From a virus, in the IMG/VR virus record IMGVR_UViG_3300036774_000066, positions 92,610-156,609 of that record: a stretch of DNA of 64,000 bases. One strand, written 5' to 3'. Of the stretch, positions 57,172-64,000 are shown one piece after another; position 1 is the stretch's first letter, and each line of letters starts with the position of its first letter. Under the pieces are notes generated by a model. It was not told the origin of the DNA. It searched no databases and saw only the letters and a program-made list of their open reading frames with translations. Position numbers and translations under genes: made by a program.

Positions 57172-57882
57172 TTACTCTACCTCGACCAACTGCATAGTTG
57201 TCAACTTATCATCAAGATCAGCAAGCATCGTCTGTACAGTCCCAATCATTTCATCCGCATCAGTCTCCATGTTAATATCACCACCCTTAAACTTTCCACG
57301 GATTCTCGCTGCTGATTCCATTGACTTTGCAAGGGCAAACTCTTTTACCCATGTAATAGCCTTATCCCACGTCATATCATCCATCACATTTACAGCAGGG
57401 TGATAGCACACAGTCACACGGTTTTCAAAGAAGTACCCCGAGACAATCACCCGATCCTCTAACTCAATCCATGTAATCTTATTGCCAACAAACGTACTTA
57501 ACTGACTCTGAAATCCTTGATAGTATGCGGCATGAGCAATATCCGCAGTATAAATCATTCTACTTTGTAAACCATACAACTGAGAGTCAACATCGGAAGC
57601 ACCCGCAGACTCTTGTTGGGTATTGTAAATCTGATGAATGGAATCAACGGGTTTTGACAAAGCAGATTTTAGAAACCACCTACTGTTCCCAGACATAGCA
57701 CTATTACTTGCATCTGATACAGGGATAGTCTCGTACTTCTTCGGCTCATAGTACCAAGGCTTTATCCTTCGGACACCCTCGCGAATAAACGTAGTTATAG
57801 CAGAATCTTCTGTCTCCAAATCAACAATATTATCACCTGTCAAGGTATGCTTGACCCAAGTAATAACATCCGCTTCCGTCAT
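57172..57882 (-). CDS. Putative head-tail connector protein
   Basis: 236 residues from MTEADVITWVKHTLTGDNIV. The N-terminal helix set followed by EDSAITTFIREGVRRIKPWY and a C-terminal helix-rich region (DKAITWVKEFALAKSMESAA) follow the general head-tail connector (gp6-like) layout, which starts with TEADV...WV and contains a long helix with FIREGVRRI. It ends 4 bases before the next gene. Position supports the call. Confidence 0.5.
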   Translation of the reverse strand: MTEADVITWVKHTLTGDNIVDLETEDSAITTFIREGVRRIKPWYYEPKKYETIPVSDASNSAMSGNSRWFLKSALSKPVDSIHQIYNTQQESAGASDVDSQLYGLQSRMIYTADIAHAAYYQGFQSQLSTFVGNKITWIELEDRVIVSGYFFENRVTVCYHPAVNVMDDMTWDKAITWVKEFALAKSMESAARIRGKFKGGDINMETDADEMIGTVQTMLADLDDKLTTMQLVEVE

Positions 57883-58275
57883 TTACTTTACCTTCTTGCG
57901 TCCAAAAGCCTTGATACTACCTGTGCCCGTTGTACCCAAAGAAAATGCAGGTACAACATCTTTCACCTGTACTTCCTGCTTATCAACGGTAATTTTCACT
58001 TCATCCAAGACAGCAACAGAATCTTTCAAAACAACAGGGCCATCTGCAACATCAGGCTTTTCCCCTACAACTGACATAACAGCATTCTCATTCGCCGGAA
58101 GAACCATAGGACCAACATCAAACTCCACAACATTCATCGGAACGGACAAAAGAAACTTCCTTTCCGAATCGGACAAAGAATCAAGTTCTATAGGATGATG
58201 AGGAACAAAGTGAATTTCCTTCTTTGCAATTACAACAACCTGAGTGTTCTTAGCCATGTTAGTCACAAGAAACAT
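57883..58275 (-). CDS. Hypothetical head-region protein
   Basis: 130 residues from MFLVTNMAKNTQVVVIAKKE. Rich in Val/Asp/Lys and mostly beta, with a flexible tail (SLGTTGTGSIKAFGRKKVK). AGGAAGG lies six bases before the ATG. It comes after the capsid gene and a terminator, so it could be a decoration protein or connector accessory. No family recognised. Confidence 0.5.
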   Translation of the reverse strand: MFLVTNMAKNTQVVVIAKKEIHFVPHHPIELDSLSDSERKFLLSVPMNVVEFDVGPMVLPANENAVMSVVGEKPDVADGPVVLKDSVAVLDEVKITVDKQEVQVKDVVPAFSLGTTGTGSIKAFGRKKVK

Positions 58276-58293
58276 AAAAAACCTTCCTGTGTT

Positions 58294-58326
58294 TGAAAAA
58301 AAGGGTACGGGAGATTTCCCGTACCC
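58294..58326 (-). terminator. Rho-independent terminator after major capsid gene
   Basis: Minus strand: a perfect 10-base-pair stem GGGTACGGGA/TCCCGTACCC with loop of 4 (58326-58303), then TTTTTTTC. It lies 37 bases after the capsid stop and probably trims the abundant capsid mRNA. Confidence 0.9.
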
Positions 58327-58362
58327 TCCCCTTTCTCACATTCCTACGTAGGAAAGTGAAAA

Positions 58363-59796
58363 CTATGAAATCGTAACAGGGGCGAAGAACTTGGAGTTCA
58401 CGAACTTGCGCCCGTAACTCTGCACCATACCGAAACGCCCAACCATGTCATCAAGCACAATGGTCCGCGTTGTGTAAAGTGGCAGGTACGGTGCCCACAC
58501 ATAACCAGCCTCCAAGAACATATTGCCCTTGTAGCCAAGGAGATACTTCAGGGAATTGTAGTACGGATTCTTGTAAACCCGGAAGTCTCCCAGAGTCCCA
58601 ATGTAATGCGGTCCCGGCTGAATCGTCCCTTCCCTCTTGAAAAGAGGAGCAAGAGCCTCGACAACCGAAGAAACCTCTGTGCCTACCGCAATAAAGTTAC
58701 CAACCGCCCGACGAGTCGCTGCAAAGATCGCGTTTGACGTGGGGAGAATACTCTTGTCATAGAAAGCCCACTTGTGCTCACTCCACGGCACGCCCGCGTC
58801 CGGGGTCCGGTTCCAAGTGTACCCTGTGGCAGTTCCACCCGCCATGAGTTCACTCAGAATACGACCATCGGTTTCCTGACGCACTTCCGCAGCCAAGGAA
58901 GCCTTCAACTCCGTGTCAACCGAACGACCAAAAGCCTGCTCAACGTCCCACGCAGAATCCAGCGTGTAACGCGCACGGCACTTCTGGTTCTCAGCAGTCA
59001 CAGGAATTGACGTGATGGAAATATCCACTTCGGGAATCAACTCAGTGTTTGACTCGAAATTGTTGTCATACACCGCAGTCACCAATTCCCCATTGGCAAC
59101 ATTGTTACTGAATGTCACGTCAACGACACCAGTAGTAGGCACAACGGTTGACGCAGCACCAACATCACCGATGAGGTTTCCAGTACCATCATCGTGAACA
59201 GTCATAACGACACCGCCAGCCTTCTTTGCCGTAATGACAAGTGTTCCAGCAACGATGGGATGAGCATTGAGAGGATTGATTGCCACGCCAGCCCCACCGT
59301 AATGAGCATGTGCGCCATCACCCGTTGAAAGGGTCTGCGAGACACCTTTCTCATGTGTATAGCTGATACCCGCGCCCGCCTGCGCAGAGCCAGCCACATC
59401 ATAGGAAAACATCTTCGTTCCCGCAGCAATGTCACCGCGAGTCGTTCCATACAGGAACTCAAGAAAGAAGATTTCTCCCTGTCGCCGTGTCATCGGCTGG
59501 ACAGAGACAATCTCGTTCGCAATCAGGGAAGGAAGAACTGCCGCAATGAGTTCAAACCCATGCTTGATGAAAGAACCGACATTGACAGCCGCAGTCGTTT
59601 CATCCATCCTCTTGAAGAAACGGTCGGTATTCTCCAGACAAATTGCCGTAGTAGCAAGGGTCAACTCACTTACGTCAGGCTTACCACGCTTGACACCCTC
59701 CAAAATATCGCTCCATTTCGACATAGCATAATCAGCCATGCCAAAAAGGGCTTCCTTCGCCTCATTCAATGCAACTTCATTAAGAGCCTTTGACAT
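58363..59796 (-). CDS. Major capsid protein, gp23-like
   Basis: 477 residues from MSKALNEVALNEAKEALFGM. LPSLIANEIVSVQPMTRRQG then EIFFLEFLYGTTRGD is the T4 gp23-type signature (LIA-x-x-VVxVQPM). The long middle with beta strands and Gly-rich loops, and the end YGRKFVNSKFFAPVTIS, fit HK97-fold capsids of T4-like phages. AAGGAG lies seven bases before this ATG; the frame runs 12 codons further but has no site there. It should be cut by the protease encoded just upstream. Confidence 0.9.
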   Translation of the reverse strand: MSKALNEVALNEAKEALFGMADYAMSKWSDILEGVKRGKPDVSELTLATTAICLENTDRFFKRMDETTAAVNVGSFIKHGFELIAAVLPSLIANEIVSVQPMTRRQGEIFFLEFLYGTTRGDIAAGTKMFSYDVAGSAQAGAGISYTHEKGVSQTLSTGDGAHAHYGGAGVAINPLNAHPIVAGTLVITAKKAGGVVMTVHDDGTGNLIGDVGAASTVVPTTGVVDVTFSNNVANGELVTAVYDNNFESNTELIPEVDISITSIPVTAENQKCRARYTLDSAWDVEQAFGRSVDTELKASLAAEVRQETDGRILSELMAGGTATGYTWNRTPDAGVPWSEHKWAFYDKSILPTSNAIFAATRRAVGNFIAVGTEVSSVVEALAPLFKREGTIQPGPHYIGTLGDFRVYKNPYYNSLKYLLGYKGNMFLEAGYVWAPYLPLYTTRTIVLDDMVGRFGMVQSYGRKFVNSKFFAPVTIS

Positions 59797-59807
59797 AGGA
59801 AAACTCC

Positions 59808-61292
59808 TTAGATTTTCTTGATGATGTCGCAAACCGAGTCGGCGCGACTTGTCTTGGTAGCGGACTGAAGATCAACATTTTCATGTATCACTTGAAGTCC
59901 ACCAATGATAGGCTTATGTAAAGCCCCTTCAAATATCCGAGGACGATTCCCCTTATGTACAAGGACAGGCTTAGGAGTTTCTTCATGAATCAGGTCTTCT
60001 TCTTCAAAAAGATCCTCTTCATGCTGTTCCTCCACCGCACTTTCCTCTAACGCAAGGTTAAGTCTTGAATACAAAGATGCTTTCTCAGAGATAAGTTTCC
60101 TTCTCTCTGAGTCCCATTCCTTACGCGCATCGGTCAACTCTTCCACCTTCTTACTGAGAAGGCTATTTGACTCGATCAGAGAAGAAATTTTCCTCCCGTA
60201 TTGTAGGAGTCTTGCCAAACCCTGACCCTCTTTAATTGACGTGTCAGCAGCATGAGATTCAATCACGACTTGAGGTGTTCTCTTTGCTTTTGCAAGAGTA
60301 ATCGCACTCTCAATATCGGATATAAGATTAGCATTTTCATGCTGGACAACATCATAAAGAGTCTCAAGATTTTGCATTTCTTCCCTAAGACTATCTCCAG
60401 AATCCATTGTTTCAATCTTCGATGTAACCTGAACCGACTCCACCAAAACAGAAATCTTATCCTTCAACTCTACTACCTCTGACTTGCTCCTCTGCAACTC
60501 AGAGTCTCGTGTTGAAAGTGTCTCTTCAAGGGACTTTGTTTTCTTCCGTAAAGCCTCAACTTCTTTCTTTAACTCCTCAATGACAAGAGCATCCTTACTG
60601 GAACTTTCATTGAGAGACGGTTGTGGCTGCTTCACTCTTTCCAAAATCAAATCACCATTACACCCAAGTTTTTCAAGTATTCGCTTGAAATAATCAGGGT
60701 CTTCTTTGAAAGAATCAGGAGAAGATTCAAGAATAATTTTCTCTATCTGCTCCCGTACAGGTCTTGGATATGCATTCTGCGCGGACGGCTCAAAAACAAA
60801 ATCAAACCCTCCCCACTTGTAACCCTTCTCAGATACAAACTGCTTTCCCTCTTTTTGAACTGTGTTTCCACCTCCACGAGTAGACGCACCTAACTTTACA
60901 TTCGCTTTCAAAAGGGTAGAAACTATACGCCCCATCGGAGTGTCAAGAACTTCGGACTCTGCCATCAAAGCCTTCTTGTTCTTATCCACCCACGCACTTG
61001 TCATAACGTGAGAAACAGTAGACAAAGGAGGTACAAACTTATCTGCGGGATGATCTGCTGCACCAACTAAAGCACGCTCTTTTATCGCTACTTGAACATC
61101 ATCACGGTTTAACACACTATCCCAAAACTCATTCGTGTAAACACGACCATTCCTATTCTCAGTTTCCGTAATACCAATAGGCCCGCGCACCTTCATTATC
61201 ACGCCAGGACGTAGACTTTCCTTCTCACACACCAATTCAAAGGTGGAAGAATCAGTAGAAGGAAAATAGTCATCAGTCAAAATAGGGTCCAT
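59808..61292 (-). CDS. Prohead protease fused to scaffold-like coiled coil
   Basis: 494 residues. The first 220 residues hold the gp21-type (S80/U9) protease: ENRNGRVYTNEFWDSVL, ALVGAADHPADKFVPPLSTV with the catalytic His, and VKLGASTRGGGNTVQ with the catalytic Ser. Residues 230-420 form a long coiled coil (KEVEALRKKTKSLEETL, QRSKSEVVELKDKISVLVES). The last 70 residues are low-complexity with EEDLFEEEDLIHEETP. T4 has protease and scaffold as separate genes; here they are one chain. It lies directly before the capsid gene. Confidence 0.9.
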   Translation of the reverse strand: MDPILTDDYFPSTDSSTFELVCEKESLRPGVIMKVRGPIGITETENRNGRVYTNEFWDSVLNRDDVQVAIKERALVGAADHPADKFVPPLSTVSHVMTSAWVDKNKKALMAESEVLDTPMGRIVSTLLKANVKLGASTRGGGNTVQKEGKQFVSEKGYKWGGFDFVFEPSAQNAYPRPVREQIEKIILESSPDSFKEDPDYFKRILEKLGCNGDLILERVKQPQPSLNESSSKDALVIEELKKEVEALRKKTKSLEETLSTRDSELQRSKSEVVELKDKISVLVESVQVTSKIETMDSGDSLREEMQNLETLYDVVQHENANLISDIESAITLAKAKRTPQVVIESHAADTSIKEGQGLARLLQYGRKISSLIESNSLLSKKVEELTDARKEWDSERRKLISEKASLYSRLNLALEESAVEEQHEEDLFEEEDLIHEETPKPVLVHKGNRPRIFEGALHKPIIGGLQVIHENVDLQSATKTSRADSVCDIIKKI

Positions 61293-61310
61293 GTTTACCT
61301 CTTATCCTTG

Positions 61311-61316
61311 AGTATA
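61311..61316 (-). promoter_or_regulatory. Putative late promoter box (TATACTCAAGG)
   Basis: Minus strand GATATACTCAAGGATAAGAGG, 19 bases before the protease-scaffold gene. It shares TATACTnAA with the other boxes and has no -35. Confidence 0.5.
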
Positions 61317-61348
61317 TCTTCTTTTTATGAATTACCTCTATCACAACA

Positions 61349-63352
61349 CTATTCTATTGGACGTACTCTCGGTTCCTTTGACATATTGTAAAGTACCAAT
61401 CTTTCCCTTGCCGAAGGATCAATCTTAAAAATTTCTTTCAAGTTCAATCCGTGAAATCCTTTTGGACAAACCCAAACAGTTCTCTTTCTAATTCTTGGTG
61501 TAAAAACAGTATTGAAATCTTTATTCTTAACAGTTTCACTATACGTATCCCCGAATGCACCATCCGTCAACTGAATAATAATATCAGGGCAATGGCACTT
61601 GGTAAGTGCTGCTACAAAATTGAAGGTAAAGTCAGTATTACCACCATCAAACTTATCAGCAAGTACACGCTTTAAGTTAGTATCAGAAAATCCTACCAAC
61701 CTGAGATATTTACTCCTGTCAAGAGAACCCCAAAAGAAAACATGCACAACGGCACTTCCCAAAATAGCCCGATAAGACTCAAAAAAATCCCTCAAGGCTT
61801 CCAATGCAGGCTGAAACACATGCATTGACTTAAAGCTACCAGACCTATCTGCCATTATGAGAACATTCTTAACTTTCCTTTCCTCAACACTCCCACCCAT
61901 TGCCCCTTCAACCTCAATCCTACGAGAAATCACGTTAGGATCACGCTTTTCGTCTACACTAATAATGTGTTTCAAAACACGCCTCATTATCTCCCGCCAA
62001 CGAGACTCTGACCCAATCCCTCTCAGAGCAGGAATCTTGGAAACGTCAATAACACCCTCTCCAAGCGCATTATCAATAATACTCTGCGGGTCAAAATCTT
62101 CCTCACCAAGTTCATTCTTTTTTATCGTACCATTACGACGCATTTCTTCCAAAGCCTTCTGTACTGCCTCGACTACTGCTTTGTCAATCTCATCGTTTGT
62201 TGCAGTAGTTCCCGGCTTTACTTCCTCCTCACTTACTTGATTCATCAAATCAATACCAGCCTCAGTACCGTGACGAGATTCCACACCCTCCTTTGCCCTT
62301 TTCAAAGCCTCTTTTATCTGCTGTTCTGTTCTCTTTGCTTGTGCCAGAATATTGTCAAAAGGATCAACGGGAATACCGGGAATACCACCTTCCCCTCCAC
62401 CTTCTCCTCCACCTTCTCCTCCACCTTCCCCTCCACCTTCCCCGCCCTCACCACCGGGAGTACCGCCTTCTCCACCGCCTTCACCTCCACCTTCCCCGCC
62501 CTCACCACCGGGAGTACCACCCTCTCCACCTCCACCTTCTCCACCACCTTCACCTCCACCTTCTCCTCCAATTTTAGGCATTTCCAAAACGCGTACCTGA
62601 TCTAAAGTAAGACCAGAGTACACATCACCAACAGACTCATTTGTGTCTTCTGGTATTACCTTAACAGAAATATGCCCATCATCCGAAATATCAATTACTT
62701 TAGCTGTCTCTCCTGTTGAAGTTACTTGTACAACAGACCCAATAGGTAGGATAGATTTAAGACGCTCCCCACGGGTACTCCCTCCCAAATTTTTCTTTTT
62801 ACCTTCTCCACCTTGCTTTCCTGTACCTTTGCCCTCACCGCCTTCTCCACCCTCTCCACCTTCTCCACCCGCGCCTGCACCTGTGCTACCCTTCTTGCCC
62901 TTTCCGGCCTTCTTGCCTTTTCCGGCCTTCCCTGCACCGCCCTCACCACCTTCTCCACCTTCACCGCCCTCACCGCCTTCCCCTCCACCGCCCTCTCCAC
63001 CTTCTCCACCCTCACCGCCTTCTCCACCTTCACCGCCCTCTCCACCCTCACCACCTTCTCCACCCTCACCACCTTCTCCACCCTCACCGCCCGCGCCTGC
63101 ACCTGTGCTGCCCTTCTTGCCCTTTCCGGCCTTCTTGCCCTTTCCGGCCTTCCCTGCACCGCCTTCTCCACCCTCACCGCCCTCACCGCCTTCTCCACCC
63201 GCGCCTGCACCTGTGCTGCCCTTCTTGCCCTTTCCGGCCTTCTTGCCTTTTCCGGCCTTCCCTGCACCGCCCTCACCGCCTTCTCCACCCTCACCGCCTT
63301 CTCCACCCTGAACACCCGATGAACCTGGACCCGCGCCTACCTCTCCTGACAA
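61349..63352 (-). CDS. VWA-domain protein with long Gly/Glu repeat region, 5' end chimeric
   Basis: Up to 667 codons, but the true 5' end is lost. Codons 1-14 are foreign (see the topoisomerase piece). Codons about 15-330 are repeats of GGE and blocks like GAGKAGKGKKAGKGKKGSTG, interrupted by a folded stretch (GSVVQVTSTGETAKVIDISD then DDGHISVKVIPED). The C-terminal 200 residues form a VWA-like domain with a complete metal site: VLIMADRSGSFKSM (DxSxS), FDGGNTDF (Thr) and IIQLTDGAFGD (Asp). It resembles the VWA-like domain of DUF2201/CobT-type proteins, which often work with MoxR-type AAA ATPases. A metal-dependent protein contact role in head assembly is possible. A TTG start and a weak ribosome site are artefacts of the join. 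Confidence 0.65.
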   Translation of the reverse strand: MSGEVGAGPGSSGVQGGEGGEGGEGGEGGAGKAGKGKKAGKGKKGSTGAGAGGEGGEGGEGGEGGAGKAGKGKKAGKGKKGSTGAGAGGEGGEGGEGGEGGEGGEGGEGGEGGEGGEGGEGGGGEGGEGGEGGEGGEGGAGKAGKGKKAGKGKKGSTGAGAGGEGGEGGEGGEGKGTGKQGGEGKKKNLGGSTRGERLKSILPIGSVVQVTSTGETAKVIDISDDGHISVKVIPEDTNESVGDVYSGLTLDQVRVLEMPKIGGEGGGEGGGEGGGGEGGTPGGEGGEGGGEGGGEGGTPGGEGGEGGGEGGGEGGGEGGGEGGIPGIPVDPFDNILAQAKRTEQQIKEALKRAKEGVESRHGTEAGIDLMNQVSEEEVKPGTTATNDEIDKAVVEAVQKALEEMRRNGTIKKNELGEEDFDPQSIIDNALGEGVIDVSKIPALRGIGSESRWREIMRRVLKHIISVDEKRDPNVISRRIEVEGAMGGSVEERKVKNVLIMADRSGSFKSMHVFQPALEALRDFFESYRAILGSAVVHVFFWGSLDRSKYLRLVGFSDTNLKRVLADKFDGGNTDFTFNFVAALTKCHCPDIIIQLTDGAFGDTYSETVKNKDFNTVFTPRIRKRTVWVCPKGFHGLNLKEIFKIDPSARERLVLYNMSKEPRVRPIE
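62379..63310 (-). repeat. Low-complexity Gly/Glu and Lys/Gly repeat array
   Basis: Two blocks (62379-62572 and 62812-63310) of 6-9 bp units coding GGE/GEG, with three copies of a 100-bp unit coding GAGKAGKGKKAGKGKKGSTG plus AGAGGEGG. GC-rich against the rest. The contig join to the topoisomerase gene lies at its outer edge, as expected for a repeat that misleads assembly. Confidence 0.85.
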
Positions 63353-64000
63353 TCAGCTCGGAGCCACACTTCTCACAAGTTCCAACGATCTTGTCGGTTC
63401 GGAGACCTTCTCGCAGAGATGTGCCTATCTCCTCTTCGTTCTCTTCCAGCTCCTTGAATATCGAGGTAAGCATCTCCCTGGACTCATCTATGACTTCAGC
63501 CTCCTTGATCTTGCGCTCTGATATGCTGGTCATGTCCTTCTCGAGGGTCTGGGTCATTTCCGGCTTGGTTATGGCGGAGGCGTACTTCTCAAGAGTGTCA
63601 ACAACTGCGTAGGCTGTGTTCGTAGGCTTCATGGGGTTGCCGTGGACGTATGCACGGGCGTACAATTTGCTTATGATGTCGTGGCGAGTCGATTTAGTCC
63701 CAAGGCCAAGATCGTCCATGAGCTTTATCAGCCTTCCTTGGCCATACCGGGCCGGCGGCTGGGTTTCCTTGGAGGCAACCTCATGCCCTAACACCTTCAG
63801 GCGCTCGCCCTCTTTTAGCTCTGGAAGGATGATCTCCTCGGATTTGCTGTAAGGGTAGTAGGCACGCCATCCAGCCTCTATCAGCCTCGCTCCGCTTGCT
63901 TTGAAGGGCTCTGTTCCGATATCGACAGAGAGATTAGAGACCTCCCAGGAAGACTGCTCGGCAAGGGTGGCGAAGAATCGGCGCACAACTAGCTCATATA
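63310..64000 (-). CDS. topA: Archaeal-type DNA topoisomerase I fragment (not phage; both ends missing)
   Basis: The frame is open through the right window edge and reads YELVVRRFFATLAEQ, then ARYGQGRLIKLMDDLGLGTK followed by STRHDIISKLYARAYV, then a zinc ribbon start GTCEKCGSELIVRRGRRGSR. This is the late core and first zinc ribbon of a type IA topoisomerase. The match is closest in character to archaeal (methanogen-like) enzymes. It breaks off after FIGCSGW, where the next cysteine should come, and continues into the Gly/Glu repeat. Base composition is more GC-rich, with different codon use from the phage. Confidence 0.85.

Noticed and set aside
62293-63322. Proline-rich reading frames on the plus strand opposite the Gly/Glu repeats
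   Set aside because: They are the antisense image of the repeats. They have no ribosome site and oppose the direction of all phage genes.
1-64000. CRISPR array or insertion sequence
   Set aside because: No regularly spaced repeats with unique spacers, no transposase motif and no terminal inverted repeats were seen.

Overview
The window is almost wholly a stretch of a contractile-tailed (myovirus-type) bacteriophage genome. Every supported phage gene lies on the minus strand, so transcription runs from high to low coordinates. Genes are tightly packed, often with 1-4 nt stop/start overlaps, and most have clear Shine-Dalgarno sites (GGAGG type). A bacterial host is suggested by sigma70-like promoters, a GroES-like co-chaperonin and a bacterial-type prepilin signal. 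The host cannot be named from this sequence.

The right end (about 63310-64000) is not phage. It is an internal piece of an archaeal-type DNA topoisomerase I gene, joined inside a Gly/Glu repeat array. The join looks like an assembly or template chimera, and it truncates the last phage gene.

Layout in transcription order. 63.3-56.6 kb: head genes (VWA protein with Gly/Glu repeats, prohead protease fused to a scaffold-like coiled coil, gp23-like major capsid, decoration/connector-like and neck-like proteins). 56.5-50.6 kb: a large internally duplicated protein, an HK97-gp10-like protein, an SNase-like protein, membrane proteins and a gp15-like tail terminator. 50.6-43.8 kb: a first group of surface-exposed beta-rich proteins (FN3, PKD, propeller-like). 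43.8-22.4 kb: tail sheath, tube, chaperone, tape measure, a complete baseplate set (tube initiator, gp53/LysM-like, gp27-like hub, gp5-like spike, PAAR tip, gp25, gp6, gpI), then large fibre genes. 22.3-12.7 kb: replication (flap-type exonuclease, acetyltransferase, HAD phosphatase, SNF2 helicase, DnaB-like helicase, primase zinc domain, family A polymerase). 12.7-1 kb: many small zinc-finger and unknown genes, with a GroES-like protein, a papain-like protease, a type IV prepilin-like protein with structured RNA on both sides, a KTSC protein, a TSCPD protein and a class 3 lipase.

Two promoter classes can be read from repeated sequence. Two near-identical sigma70-type promoters (TTGACT-N17-TATATT with a shared upstream 12-mer) drive the accessory genes. 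Five TATACTnAA boxes without a -35 precede structural or late-type genes. Several rho-independent terminators divide the map. Portal and terminase genes are not in the window.

The most unusual locus is 6.9-7.95 kb: a phage prepilin-like gene with a foldable 5' leader and a 3' GC-rich, hairpin-dense, apparently non-coding RNA ending in a strong terminator.
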